39,651 nt of DNA from Methanobrevibacter sp. (GTDB taxonomy: Archaea > Methanobacteriota > Methanobacteria > Methanobacteriales > Methanobacteriaceae): positions 1 to 39,651 of the forward strand of contig NZ_JAUNXX010000012.1 in assembly GCF_030539555.1 (NCBI RefSeq), in the 5' to 3' direction. Below are positions 1 through 7,529 of the stretch, piece after piece. The notes beneath the pieces are model-generated. The model saw only the letters and a program-made list of their open reading frames with translations. It was not told where the DNA came from and ran no database searches. Every line of letters begins with the position of its first letter. Position 1 is the first letter of the stretch. A program made the translations under genes and the position numbers.

Positions 1-633
1 TTGAGAATCAAGGACAATCGGATTTAATCCTAGAATGAAACGTTGCAAATCATAATCCAGGAATGATTCGTAGTCCCCTTCATAGGCGAAAACATGCGCT
101 TTTGCAGACAATGCATCGATAAATACTAAGAATTGATTGGCTATTAATGCCTTGGATATGATTTCATCACAGAAATCATGTGCAGTCTGAACTGAACCAT
201 TGCCTGCCGCTTTAACATAAGTTTCATAATCTTCAAATCTGAATGCAACAAGTGCAAACATGTACAGGTCAATCCATTCATTTTCATCCAGAAACTCTTT
301 TGCCTTTTGAGTTAAACTGTAATCTCCAGAACCAGCACCATCATTTAAAACCGGCAGAATTCTTTCAACAAGTTCCTGTTTTTTACCTGAAACTTTCAAA
401 CCATTTTCTTTTAATAATTCTTTTAAATCTGCAACCTTGTATTTTTTAGATATCTCTTCGGCGGTCAATGCACTGCCATCACCTTCAAGATAATTGTTTT
501 CAACTAAATAATCCACACAAGCCTGTCCGGATTCAAAAGTTCCAAAATTTCCTTCGTTTAGAATATCACCCAGTTCATAACCATTATTTAAAAAGTTTAA
601 AACATTGAATACTTCTAATTTTTGTTCACTCAC
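1..633 (-). CDS. SAP-domain protein, 3' end cut by window edge
   Basis: The frame stays open from a GTG at 633 to the left edge, giving about 211 residues with no stop, so the C-terminus lies outside the window. Residues about 67-93 (KVADLKELLKENGLKVSGKK and on) match the SAP helix-extension-helix pattern, a fold often used for DNA or RNA binding. The rest is acidic and helical and not recognised. The GTG overlaps the stop of the upstream LtrA-like gene as GTGA, and a GGTG ribosome binding site lies 5 nt upstream, so the two are probably translationally coupled. The SAP call is pattern recognition; the function of the whole protein is unknown. Confidence 0.75.
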   Translation of the reverse strand, partial: MSEQKLEVFNVLNFLNNGYELGDILNEGNFGTFESGQACVDYLVENNYLEGDGSALTAEEISKKYKVADLKELLKENGLKVSGKKQELVERILPVLNDGAGSGDYSLTQKAKEFLDENEWIDLYMFALVAFRFEDYETYVKAAGNGSVQTAHDFCDEIISKALIANQFLVFIDALSAKAHVFAYEGDYESFLDYDLQRFILGLNPIVLDSQ

Positions 634-1742
634 TTAAACACCTTTTTTTGTTTAGTCAATAATACTCCAAAATTGCCAAATGTTATAGTTAGACTTCCAA
701 TTAAGAAAGCATATAAATTTGAAATAAATATCAAAACAATGGCCATCCCCACAAATGTAGCCATTATCATTAGTATAATATCTTTTTTTGTTAATTTAAT
801 ATTTTTCCTATAATATTCCTTATTTGCCATGATTGACAGATAAAAAATAACCAGTGACCCAATCATCAATCCGCTTGCAAACAGATGATTGACCTCCCCA
901 CTATGAATTAACTCCAAAGCAACTGTCACAAGATTAATGCTGATTACAATAAAATAATGGCTAAACATTAACCTTAAAGACCTTTCAACTCTGTTGTGTT
1001 CCATAAGATAATGGATTTGAATTACATATGAACCGAACATTGTCAGGACAATGAAAAAGACCAAAATCGGAACAAAATTGAAGTTGGATGTGTCAAAGAA
1101 ATGTGTAAGTCCAACAATGGCTTCACCAAAGGTAATAATAGTCAATAATTCGAACCTTTCAACCAAATGAGGAAAGCTAATAATGCTCTTGTCAAATTTA
1201 CCTCTGATAAAGAAAGGTAAGAAAGCCCCCGTTAGGACCGCCACCACATTTATCCATATTACATATCCTGAAAAATTGAAGAATATTGACAGAATAGCAA
1301 TTACGTAGATTGTACAGACAACCGTCAAGATTGTAATGGAATTGCCTGCTGCCCCAACCATTGATTTTTCCTTGTAAGCCTGAATTGAATACAATGCGAC
1401 AACCGTTAAAAGAAGTATTAACATTGCAAGGTCAAATGGAAAAGCCATTGATTGCCAGTCATGTGAAATCGTGTTTGCCATGTAAATTACGGCAATCATA
1501 TTTACACAGGCCAGGGCATAGTCATACCATTTCCACCTCCCATACCGATTAACATAATTTGTAAAGTAAAGCCATGCCTGCAGAATCACAAATGATGTTA
1601 TCAAATATGCAAAAAAGTTATATGGTGGGATTACCCCACCAATCGGCTCTGAAATCAAAGCTGTTAATTTTGATATTGCATATACAAAAATCAAATCATA
1701 AAATAATTCTATTAATTCAACAGGTTTTGTTTTTACTTGCAT
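630..1742 (-). CDS. LtrA-family (low temperature requirement A) membrane protein
   Basis: A 370-residue polytopic membrane protein with about ten hydrophobic segments. It carries the two hallmarks of the LtrA family: an N-terminal ELIELFYDLIFVYAI segment (about residues 9-23) and a mid-protein ERFELLTIITFGEAIVGL segment (about residues 194-212). The family was named in Listeria, but its molecular function is not settled. I chose the ATG at 1742, which fits the family N-terminus (MQVKTKPVELIELFYDL); an in-frame TTG at 1757 would add five residues. The stop overlaps the GTG of the SAP-domain gene by four bases, suggesting an operon. The family call is strong; the substrate or role is unknown. 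Confidence 0.85.
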   Translation of the reverse strand: MQVKTKPVELIELFYDLIFVYAISKLTALISEPIGGVIPPYNFFAYLITSFVILQAWLYFTNYVNRYGRWKWYDYALACVNMIAVIYMANTISHDWQSMAFPFDLAMLILLLTVVALYSIQAYKEKSMVGAAGNSITILTVVCTIYVIAILSIFFNFSGYVIWINVVAVLTGAFLPFFIRGKFDKSIISFPHLVERFELLTIITFGEAIVGLTHFFDTSNFNFVPILVFFIVLTMFGSYVIQIHYLMEHNRVERSLRLMFSHYFIVISINLVTVALELIHSGEVNHLFASGLMIGSLVIFYLSIMANKEYYRKNIKLTKKDIILMIMATFVGMAIVLIFISNLYAFLIGSLTITFGNFGVLLTKQKKVFK

Positions 1743-1843
1743 ATTATTACCGGTCAACAGTGGATATTGAATTATTTGTATTGAATTGCTTTTAAAAATG
1801 TTTGGTTATGGCAACAAAATTATTCAGTTAAAAGAAAGAAAAA

Positions 1844-2101
1844 TTAAGGGTTGCACGCTTCATCAGCAGCACCCATTACAACACTAATCTCATCCCCTAT
1901 ATTGATTTCGGAAATCTTTTTTGGAGATTCGTTTTTAGCATTATAATATGCTTGAGCAAAATTCATAGTAATGAAATAGACTTCCTTGAAATCCAAGATA
2001 AAGTCATCACCATCAATTTTATTTAAGATATCAATTAATTCGACTGCAATTTCACTAGTTTCCAGATTCTTACCAAATTCAGCTCCTACATTGATTAACA
2101 T
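1844..2101 (-). CDS. Small STAS-like (DUF4325-type) protein
   Basis: An 85-residue soluble protein. The centre reads as a beta strand plus helix (DFILDFKEVYFITMNFAQAY), resembling the STAS-like DUF4325 pattern in which a strand ending in DF is followed by a helix starting at a short polar turn. A GGGTG ribosome binding site lies just upstream of the ATG at 2101. The gene is divergent from the small zinc-ribbon gene at 2154, with 52 bp between them that must hold both promoters. STAS-like proteins often act in regulatory switches, but no partner kinase or phosphatase is visible here, so no function is claimed. Confidence 0.6.
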   Translation of the reverse strand: MLINVGAEFGKNLETSEIAVELIDILNKIDGDDFILDFKEVYFITMNFAQAYYNAKNESPKKISEINIGDEISVVMGAADEACNP

Positions 2102-2153
2102 ATTCTACACCCATAACAATATTTAAACTTCATAATTAATATAATTAGATAAT

Positions 2154-2321
2154 ATGAAAAATTGTCCGAAATGCAAAAGAAAACTGAAAAGAGTATTCTA
2201 TGGTGAGCCCACAGACGAAATGGCTATCGAATCACTGGAAAATGAAGTGATTATCGGAAATTTCTGCCAAAGCACCTACAATTACTATTGCGAATATTGC
2301 GATGAGTTTTTCCAGTTTTAA
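2154..2321 (+). CDS. Small zinc-ribbon protein (55 aa)
   Basis: A 55-residue ORF beginning MKNCPKCKRKLKRVFYGEPT and ending CEYCDEFFQF. Two CxxC pairs, at about residues 4-7 and 47-50, would make a four-cysteine zinc ribbon. The segment between them (MAIESLENEVIIGNF) resembles small archaeal and bacterial zinc-ribbon proteins of unknown role. No clear Shine-Dalgarno sequence precedes the ATG; a TATA-like AATATTTAA lies about 30 nt upstream, so the mRNA may be leaderless or nearly so. It is divergent from the STAS-like gene. The zinc site is well supported by the cysteine pattern; the function is unknown. Confidence 0.7.
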   Translation: MKNCPKCKRKLKRVFYGEPTDEMAIESLENEVIIGNFCQSTYNYYCEYCDEFFQF

Positions 2322-2398
2322 TACTCTCATTGCAATACTATCAGAAAAATATTATTACCCTAACTAATACAAATTATATACAAAAAAAGGTGTAAATT

Positions 2399-2642
2399 AT
2401 GACTAAAGAAAATTTTATCAATGAATTGGCAAAGCACAGGTTTGGATGTTACTCAGGCAGAAAATGTTAATGACATTATAGAAGGAACATCAATTCGGGG
2501 ACATTCAAACAAGGATAAGATTACTTCAGGAATTGTAGAAAAATTAGGCATAAGTGAAGAACAAGCCGATGAAATCTACAATGCAGCAATGGACATTTTG
2601 AAAGATTCCGTTGTTGATAAAATCAACCCCTTTAAAAAATAA
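2399..2642 (+). pseudogene. Small helical protein gene interrupted by an apparent frameshift
   Basis: The ATG at 2399 has a good GGTG ribosome binding site 7 nt upstream and encodes MTKENFINELAK, then runs into a stop. The frame one base over continues as STGLDVTQAENVNDIIEG and on to the stop at 2640-2642. Joined, the two frames give an intact small helical protein of about 81 residues with a lysine-rich end (DKINPFKK). The frame change falls at about 2433-2440 (GCAAAGCACAGG) and is consistent with loss of two bases or gain of one. The ATG at 2421 in the second frame has no ribosome binding site, so it is unlikely to be the native start. This could be a real mutation or an assembly error. Confidence 0.6.
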
Positions 2643-2711
2643 TATCCCTTTTCTAATATTTTGTTTTGATCAAATGCTTCTTACAGAATATTCTAAGCTA
2701 ATTTTTGATGA

Positions 2712-3071
2712 CTATAAACCCAACATATCCCTATCCGGATCGGCATTTTTGAACAGATTAATTTTAACGTCACTTTTCCATGTGAATTTCAACAATCCCG
2801 CATGAACCATTTTTAGGTCTTCAGGAGAAAAACCGTCAAGATAGTAAATTTTTCCACGCTCTGAAACATTCATCATGAACCTTATCAAGTGCCTATGCAC
2901 CATGACGGAAAACGGTTTATACACTATAATATCATCGGTAATGTACTCAACCACCCGGTCTATTTCAAAAACATCAGGAGTCAATACTTCCACTTCACAA
3001 TTCGGAAATTTTTCCCGAATGACTGTTTCATAATCCACATTATCACCACTAATAAATATTAGATTAACCAA
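2712..3071 (-). CDS. Hypothetical protein
   Basis: A 119-residue soluble protein I do not recognise. It starts with a hydrophobic strand (NLIFISGDN), followed by alternating helices and strands, as in a small alpha/beta fold. No catalytic motif stands out. The listed start is a TTG at 3071. A GTG at 3038 has a better upstream GGTGA and would fit a TATA-like TTTAAAATAT near 3074-3083, but would remove the first strand. The start is therefore uncertain. The gene is divergent from the MATE gene with only 11 bp between the listed starts. Confidence 0.6.
   Translation of the reverse strand: MVNLIFISGDNVDYETVIREKFPNCEVEVLTPDVFEIDRVVEYITDDIIVYKPFSVMVHRHLIRFMMNVSERGKIYYLDGFSPEDLKMVHAGLLKFTWKSDVKINLFKNADPDRDMLGL
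3051..3062 (+). promoter_or_regulatory. TATA box of the MATE gene, probable leaderless mRNA
   Basis: AATAAATATTAG lies about 26 bp upstream of the ATG at 3083. There is no Shine-Dalgarno sequence between the two, so transcription probably starts at or next to the start codon. The box lies inside the 5' coding part of the divergent hypothetical gene. Confidence 0.4.
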
Positions 3072-3082
3072 TATTTTAAATT

Positions 3083-4447
3083 ATGGCTAACAAAAATGTG
3101 GAGTTAATGAGGGGAGAACCTGAAAAGGCTGTAAAGAAATTAGCTATTCCAATCATGATTTCAATGATACTGACAGCATTATACAATATCGTTGACGGCA
3201 TCTGGGTGGCTGGTCTCGGACCGACAGCTATTGCAGGAATCGGATTTGTAACACCAATTTTTATGGTGTTGAACGGAGCAAGTGTAGGACTTGGAAACGG
3301 TGCAACAAGCAGTATATCAAGATTTATTGGAGCGAAAAATCATGATAAAGCCAATGAATCTGCAGCGCATTCACTATTCATATTTTTCATTGCATCAATC
3401 ATATTAACAATCGTATTTATTATAATCCAAGAGCCATTGCTCAGAAGTTATGGTGCAACTGGGCAAACATTAAAAGAAGCAGTGACTTATGCAACACCAC
3501 TGTTTTTAGGATTAATCTCTTTTATGTTTTCAAATGGGTGCAGCGGAATCCTCCGTGGTGAAGGAGACATGAAAAGGGCAATGTATGTTGTGGTTGCAAC
3601 AGTTATTTTAAATGCATCCCTTGACCCTGTATTCATTTACATCATGGGCCTTGGTTCTGCCGGTGCATCACTTGCAACAATTGTAAGCTCAGCCATTGCA
3701 GCAGTCATAATGCTGTACTGGATTTTGATTAAAAAGGACACATATGTTAATGTTAGTCTTAAAAAATTCAAATTCAACTCAAAATTAACAAAAGACATTC
3801 TGAAAGTTGGAATTCCATCCGCACTTGACATGCTGATAATGGCAATCGCAATGTCAATTTATTTGATTGTGATTTCAATGATCGGCGGCGACTTTGGTAT
3901 TGCGATATTCACATCAGGCCAAAGACTATACCTATTTGCAATAATGCCCCTTACAGCTATCGGGTCTGCAGTGATTGCAGTATCCGGCAGCGCATTTGGT
4001 GCTCGAAATGGAGATTATCTTTCAAGAGCACACAAATACGGTGCCAAATTTGGTTTGGCATTGGGAACAGCAATAACATTGATACTGGTAATATTTGCAA
4101 CTCCTCTTGCAACAATTTTTGCATATACTCCCGAAACAGCCAGTTTGGTTCCAGGAATTGCCGAATATCTTCAGATTGTATGTCCAACTTTGATTTTAAC
4201 AGGTATTGGAATCCCTTCCAGCTTCTTTTATCAGGGAATCGGAAAGGGAACATACAGCCTGATGTTTACAATTTTAAGGGAAATCATATTCGTTGTTCCT
4301 CTAATTTACCTCTTCGTATTTGTATTTGATTTGAATCTTGTTGGAGTCTGGCTAGGATTATGTATAGGAAGAGCTATTGCAAGTGTTATCAACTATGCAT
4401 TTGCAAGATATGAAGTCAGAAGAACAAGATCAAAATTCGAAAATTAA
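3083..4447 (+). CDS. MATE-family multidrug/metabolite exporter
   Basis: A 454-residue protein with about twelve membrane segments arranged as two similar halves. The N-terminal half has the MATE pattern EKAVKKLAIPIMISMILTAL followed by NIVDGIWVAGLGPTAIAGIG. The second half repeats it (DILKVGIPSALDMLIMAIAM, near residue 240). The length is typical of the family. MATE proteins exchange Na+ or H+ for cationic drugs or metabolites across the cytoplasmic membrane; the substrate cannot be read from sequence. The N-terminus (MANKNVELMRGEPEKAV) is typical of the archaeal/DinF-like branch. The gene stands alone and ends in a strong hairpin terminator that overlaps its stop codon. Confidence 0.93.
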   Translation: MANKNVELMRGEPEKAVKKLAIPIMISMILTALYNIVDGIWVAGLGPTAIAGIGFVTPIFMVLNGASVGLGNGATSSISRFIGAKNHDKANESAAHSLFIFFIASIILTIVFIIIQEPLLRSYGATGQTLKEAVTYATPLFLGLISFMFSNGCSGILRGEGDMKRAMYVVVATVILNASLDPVFIYIMGLGSAGASLATIVSSAIAAVIMLYWILIKKDTYVNVSLKKFKFNSKLTKDILKVGIPSALDMLIMAIAMSIYLIVISMIGGDFGIAIFTSGQRLYLFAIMPLTAIGSAVIAVSGSAFGARNGDYLSRAHKYGAKFGLALGTAITLILVIFATPLATIFAYTPETASLVPGIAEYLQIVCPTLILTGIGIPSSFFYQGIGKGTYSLMFTILREIIFVVPLIYLFVFVFDLNLVGVWLGLCIGRAIASVINYAFARYEVRRTRSKFEN

Positions 4448-4482
4448 GAGTTTTTTTTTCACTCTTAATCTTTTTTTATTTA
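4443..4482 (+). terminator. Hairpin plus T-run terminator after MATE gene
   Basis: Perfect 9-bp arms ATTAAGAGT and ACTCTTAAT (4443-4451 and 4461-4469) with a T-rich loop are followed by CTTTTTTTATTT. The left arm overlaps the stop codon TAA (4445-4447). Confidence 0.75.
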
Positions 4483-4551
4483 ATGACTTTAATATTGATT
4501 TAAGCTTATTAAATTGCTTTAAAAACTAACTTACTAATTTATTAACTATTA

Positions 4552-4584
4552 ATTCATATATAGAATGTACAACTAAATTGTACA
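4552..4584 (+). promoter_or_regulatory. Promoter with two TGTACA motifs
   Basis: A TATA-like TTCATATATAG (4552-4562) is followed by TGTACA at 4566-4571 and again at 4579-4584, just where transcription of the gene at 4595 should begin. TGTACA is palindromic and matches the published TrpY box of Methanothermobacter. A repressor bound here would block initiation. The role is inference; the motif is short and could arise by chance. Confidence 0.4.
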
Positions 4585-4594
4585 GGCTGAAAAT

Positions 4595-5119
4595 ATGAAT
4601 ATGGAAGATTATAATATAAGAACAAAAGTTATCGAAAAGACATTTAACGACAACCGCAAAATAAAATATCCCACCCCAGAGCACTTGAGGGCTGTTGATG
4701 ATGGCATTTATCCTGGTGGAGATATCTTTACAACAGAAGATGGCGAACTGATTGATTTGGAATTTCAAATGACTGATTTTGATGAAGATGAACTTGTCAA
4801 GTATGTAGAGCTTGCTGAAGCGTTGTATGAAAAAAACCGATGCCCTATTTCAATCTACATAATCTGTCCGGATGATGTGAACATATGCATGAAAGAATGT
4901 GAAATTATGTCAAAAGCCGATTTTACAATCAAATTAGCTTGCATCAATGAAGATCCATGTCAGATAATACTTAAAGCAATTAAGCATAAGATAAAAAATA
5001 ATGAAATTCTAAATGGGGACGACATACATGCCCTTAGCCTGCTTCAGGTAAAGTGCAGAAAAGAAGATCGAAATTATTATAGAAGAGAATATTTTAAGAT
5101 AATAAACAAAATATCCTGA
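4595..5119 (+). CDS. PD-(D/E)XK nuclease-like hypothetical protein
   Basis: A 174-residue protein. The segment GGDIFTTEDGELIDLEFQMTD (about residues 41-61) resembles the core of PD-(D/E)XK nucleases of the Rpn/YhgA-transposase-like group, with D then LEFQ (E-x-Q in place of E-x-K). A helical C-terminus rich in charged residues follows. A frameshifted gene at 32161-32997 shows a similar IIEFQS core, so the two may belong to the same superfamily. It is shorter than typical 280-residue members and may be a minimal or degraded form. It is convergent with TarJ, with only one base between the stops. The superfamily call is inference from a short motif. Confidence 0.6.
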   Translation: MNMEDYNIRTKVIEKTFNDNRKIKYPTPEHLRAVDDGIYPGGDIFTTEDGELIDLEFQMTDFDEDELVKYVELAEALYEKNRCPISIYIICPDDVNICMKECEIMSKADFTIKLACINEDPCQIILKAIKHKIKNNEILNGDDIHALSLLQVKCRKEDRNYYRREYFKIINKIS

Positions 5120-5120
5120 A

Positions 5121-6134
5121 CTATATTTTCCATTTTAGAATTGTTTTACCAAATTTAGAAATATAATCTTTGTCAAATGCTTCCTTCAAGTCATTTAAAG
5201 AGTTTATTTCACAGATATTGGTAATTAACTTTTCCAGGTATTCGAATAGCTGAGGATTTCCTCTTAGAGTTTCAACAACTCCAATGAAATCTTCCCTATC
5301 AGACCTGCTATTACCCTGAATGGTCAATCCCTTTTCCAAAACCATACGAGTATTAATAGGTATTGGATACTCGCTTACTCCAAATAAGCTTATTATTCCC
5401 TGAGGATTAATGATATCTATTATCTGTTCAATTGCTGATTGTGATGCACTTGAACCAACACACTCAAAAGCATGGTCAACTACAACATCACCTATATCAT
5501 GGATTCTATATATTTCATCGGCAAATGAGAATAGGTTCAGGTTTTCATGGTGTTTCCCAAAGACCATCACTTTAGATTCTGGAAATGCTTCCTTTAAAAG
5601 CAGTGCTGTGATGAAGCCCAAATTGCCATCTCCCCAAACGCCCAATCTGTCTTTTGGAGTTGATGCAATTTGTCTGAATTTGTTGATTCCCTGATAAGCG
5701 ACACTTATCAGTTCTATGAATGCAGATACATTCAAGTTAAAATCATCAGGTATCTTTACAACCCTATCCTGCGCGAGTTTAATCAGATCAGAGGTGAATC
5801 CATCAAATCCGCTCCCCCTAAACTTTGAGTTATATGAATAATTGGGAAGACACACATCTTTACTTGAGGGAGTGTTTGGAATCATTACTACTTTATCACC
5901 GGATTTGAAATTTCCTTCACTGTCAAAGACAACCTCTCCGATTCCTTCATGAATCAATGCCATCGGCAATTTTTTGTCCAAAACTTCTGCCGGTCTTGAA
6001 CCCTGATAATATCTTTGGTCAGCCTGGCAAATTGAAAGATGAGTCGGTCTTACAACTACGCCATCCAATTCCACTTCATCTATTGCCTCTTCAAAGAATT
6101 TTGGAGATTTTAATCTATAAACAATATTAATCAT
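5121..6134 (-). CDS. tarJ: TarJ-like ribulose-5-phosphate reductase (CDP-ribitol pathway)
   Basis: A 337-residue medium-chain dehydrogenase. Stretches closely match what I recall of Staphylococcus TarJ: SICQADQRYYQGSRPAEVL, LPMALIHEGIGEVVFDSEG, VWGDGNLGFITALLLKE and DHAFECVGSSASQSAIEQ. TarJ reduces D-ribulose 5-phosphate to D-ribitol 5-phosphate with NADPH. VWGDGNLGF is the nucleotide-binding loop and C-Q-A-D lies at the zinc site. I chose ATG 6134 (MINIVYRL), which matches the TarJ N-terminus; an ATG at 6146 is in frame. The start overlaps the TarI stop by eight bases (ATGATTAA), so translation is coupled. The family match is strong; the end use of CDP-ribitol in this archaeon is unknown. 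Confidence 0.88.
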   Translation of the reverse strand: MINIVYRLKSPKFFEEAIDEVELDGVVVRPTHLSICQADQRYYQGSRPAEVLDKKLPMALIHEGIGEVVFDSEGNFKSGDKVVMIPNTPSSKDVCLPNYSYNSKFRGSGFDGFTSDLIKLAQDRVVKIPDDFNLNVSAFIELISVAYQGINKFRQIASTPKDRLGVWGDGNLGFITALLLKEAFPESKVMVFGKHHENLNLFSFADEIYRIHDIGDVVVDHAFECVGSSASQSAIEQIIDIINPQGIISLFGVSEYPIPINTRMVLEKGLTIQGNSRSDREDFIGVVETLRGNPQLFEYLEKLITNICEINSLNDLKEAFDKDYISKFGKTILKWKI

Positions 6135-6837
6135 GAATATCATCAAGTATTGTATTTGCTAATTTTAAATCATAAGGGTATGTAATTTTAATATTTGTCA
6201 CTTCACCATTAACTAGATGTACATCCTCATCCTTAAGTGTGAATATTTTGCATGCATCTGTAAGAATATTGCTTTCTTCTTGCGTTAAACTATTGATTAA
6301 GTTAAAAAGTTTTTTTATATTGAAGCTCTGTGGAGTTTGACCTTGGTAATAATAATCCCTTACGGGAATACTTTCTATAGTCTCCCCATTGATACTTTCA
6401 ACAATTGTATCAGTGGCAGGAATTACTGTGTCGCAGGCCCCATATTTTTTTGCGGCATCAATATTGTCTTCTATAATCCTATGAGTCACAAATGGGCGCA
6501 CCGAATCATGCGTTATGATAATTGACTCATCATCAATGCCAAAATTCTCTTCAATATGGTTGATACTGTTCATAATAGTATCATTTCTGGTTTTCCCACC
6601 TTCAATAACAATGATGTCTTCTGAATTTGGGATATACTCATCAATTAAGTGAATGGTATGATTAATGAAATTTTTTGGTGTCAAAACAATAGTTTTATCA
6701 ATGTTACTGTTTATAACAAATTTTTCTATAGTGTGAATAATAACTGGTTTGTTTCCTAAAGTCAAGAATTGTTTGGGTGTGTCAGTTCCCCCCATTCTAG
6801 ACCCTATTCCGCCTGCAAGTATTGCTGCAAAAATCAT
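6127..6837 (-). CDS. tarI: TarI-like ribitol-5-phosphate cytidylyltransferase
   Basis: A 236-residue IspD/TarI-type cytidylyltransferase. The N-terminal AAILAGGIGSRMGGTDTPKQ holds the CTP-binding loop, ITHDSVRPFV (about residues 108-117) is the metal and CTP site, and YYQGQTPQSF follows later. Annotation pipelines often call this IspD, but archaea make isoprenoids by the mevalonate route, and the gene sits directly before TarJ, so D-ribitol-5-phosphate cytidylyltransferase is the better call. The ribosome binding site AAGGAG lies inside the last codons of the upstream methyltransferase, five bases away, so methyltransferase, TarI and TarJ form one operon. Assigning the substrate as ribitol 5-phosphate is context-based inference. 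Confidence 0.87.
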   Translation of the reverse strand: MIFAAILAGGIGSRMGGTDTPKQFLTLGNKPVIIHTIEKFVINSNIDKTIVLTPKNFINHTIHLIDEYIPNSEDIIVIEGGKTRNDTIMNSINHIEENFGIDDESIIITHDSVRPFVTHRIIEDNIDAAKKYGACDTVIPATDTIVESINGETIESIPVRDYYYQGQTPQSFNIKKLFNLINSLTQEESNILTDACKIFTLKDEDVHLVNGEVTNIKITYPYDLKLANTILDDIHD

Positions 6838-6842
6838 TTGAT

Positions 6843-7427
6843 TTACTCCTTTTCAAAAATTATCAGATAATGAGACTTGCCATCGTCAATGTCTCCTCCA
6901 ATATCCTCATTCAAATAAACTTTTTTAAGATTATAGGCATTGAATATTTCTTCCAATTCTTCTGAAGAACATCGAACGTCGACTGGAGGACCCCATTGCA
7001 TTTCTATCGGCTTGAACTCCATAATTGCAATCCTGCCATCATTTTTCATTATTCTTTTAAACTCATTTATGACAGAACCCCTTTCTCCGGATTTGAATCC
7101 ATGAAATACATTAAGCATCAACACAACATCAACTGAATCATCCTCAATTCCAGAAATGCCCCTTGTTAAGTCCGCTTCAATATTAGTAAGATTACCAATA
7201 TTGTTTTCCAGCCTATATCTTTCCAGTTCCTGAATTGAAACATCATATGCATCTACGGCGTAAACTTTACCATCAGGAAGATATTTTTCAATTGCTTTAA
7301 TTGAGATATAACCATCACCACAACCGGCATCCATAAAAGTCTCATTGCCGTTGAGGTTTAATTCTGTTAAAATTTTGTCGGCATCTAAAAATTTTGAACT
7401 TGATTTTCCATGATGTTTGTGTTCCAT
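6843..7427 (-). CDS. Class I SAM-dependent methyltransferase (tandem copy 2)
   Basis: A 194-residue Rossmann-fold methyltransferase. FMDAGCGDGYISIKAIEKY (about residues 31-49) is the SAM-binding motif I, VYAVDAYD is the acidic strand-2 end, and DSVDVVLMLNVFHGF is motif IV. It closely resembles the neighbour at 7530-8132 over its whole length, including a shared ending (SHYLIIFEKE versus SHYLIMFEKS). It has its own promoter, which is a near copy of the neighbour's. It leads the TarI-TarJ genes with a five-base gap. The substrate is unknown; the context suggests a link to CDP-ribitol-derived material, but this is inference. Confidence 0.88.
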   Translation of the reverse strand: MEHKHHGKSSSKFLDADKILTELNLNGNETFMDAGCGDGYISIKAIEKYLPDGKVYAVDAYDVSIQELERYRLENNIGNLTNIEADLTRGISGIEDDSVDVVLMLNVFHGFKSGERGSVINEFKRIMKNDGRIAIMEFKPIEMQWGPPVDVRCSSEELEEIFNAYNLKKVYLNEDIGGDIDDGKSHYLIIFEKE

Positions 7428-7438
7428 TTCAACACCTC

Positions 7439-7478
7439 AAATAATATTCTTTAAAAAATAGTATATAATGATTTTCAA
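7439..7478 (-). promoter_or_regulatory. Duplicated promoter, copy A
   Basis: A 40-bp segment identical at 39 of 40 positions to 8145-8184. On the minus strand it carries a TATA box (ATTATATACT) with the start codon about 45 nt downstream, preceded by an AGGTG ribosome binding site. It drives methyltransferase copy 2, TarI and TarJ. Confidence 0.6.
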
Positions 7479-7502
7479 CAAAAAAAGAAAATAAAATAAA
7501 TT

Positions 7503-7518
7503 GGGGATAGAAATCCCT
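7503..7518 (-). terminator. Short hairpin after methyltransferase copy 1
   Basis: On the minus strand a GGGAT/ATCCC stem with a four-base loop lies 12 nt after the stop of the gene at 7530, followed by T-rich sequence. The stem is only five to six pairs, so this is a modest candidate. It would separate the transcription units of the two tandem methyltransferases. Confidence 0.4.
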
Positions 7519-7529
7519 AAAAAAAAGAA

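Noticed and set aside
2421..2642. ATG at 2421 as the native start of the small gene
   Set aside because: No ribosome binding site; the upstream ATG at 2399 with GGTG encodes a matching N-terminus in the neighbouring frame.
6127..6837. IspD (MEP pathway) assignment for the cytidylyltransferase
   Set aside because: Archaea use the mevalonate pathway, and the gene is coupled to a TarJ-like dehydrogenase, so TarI is preferred.
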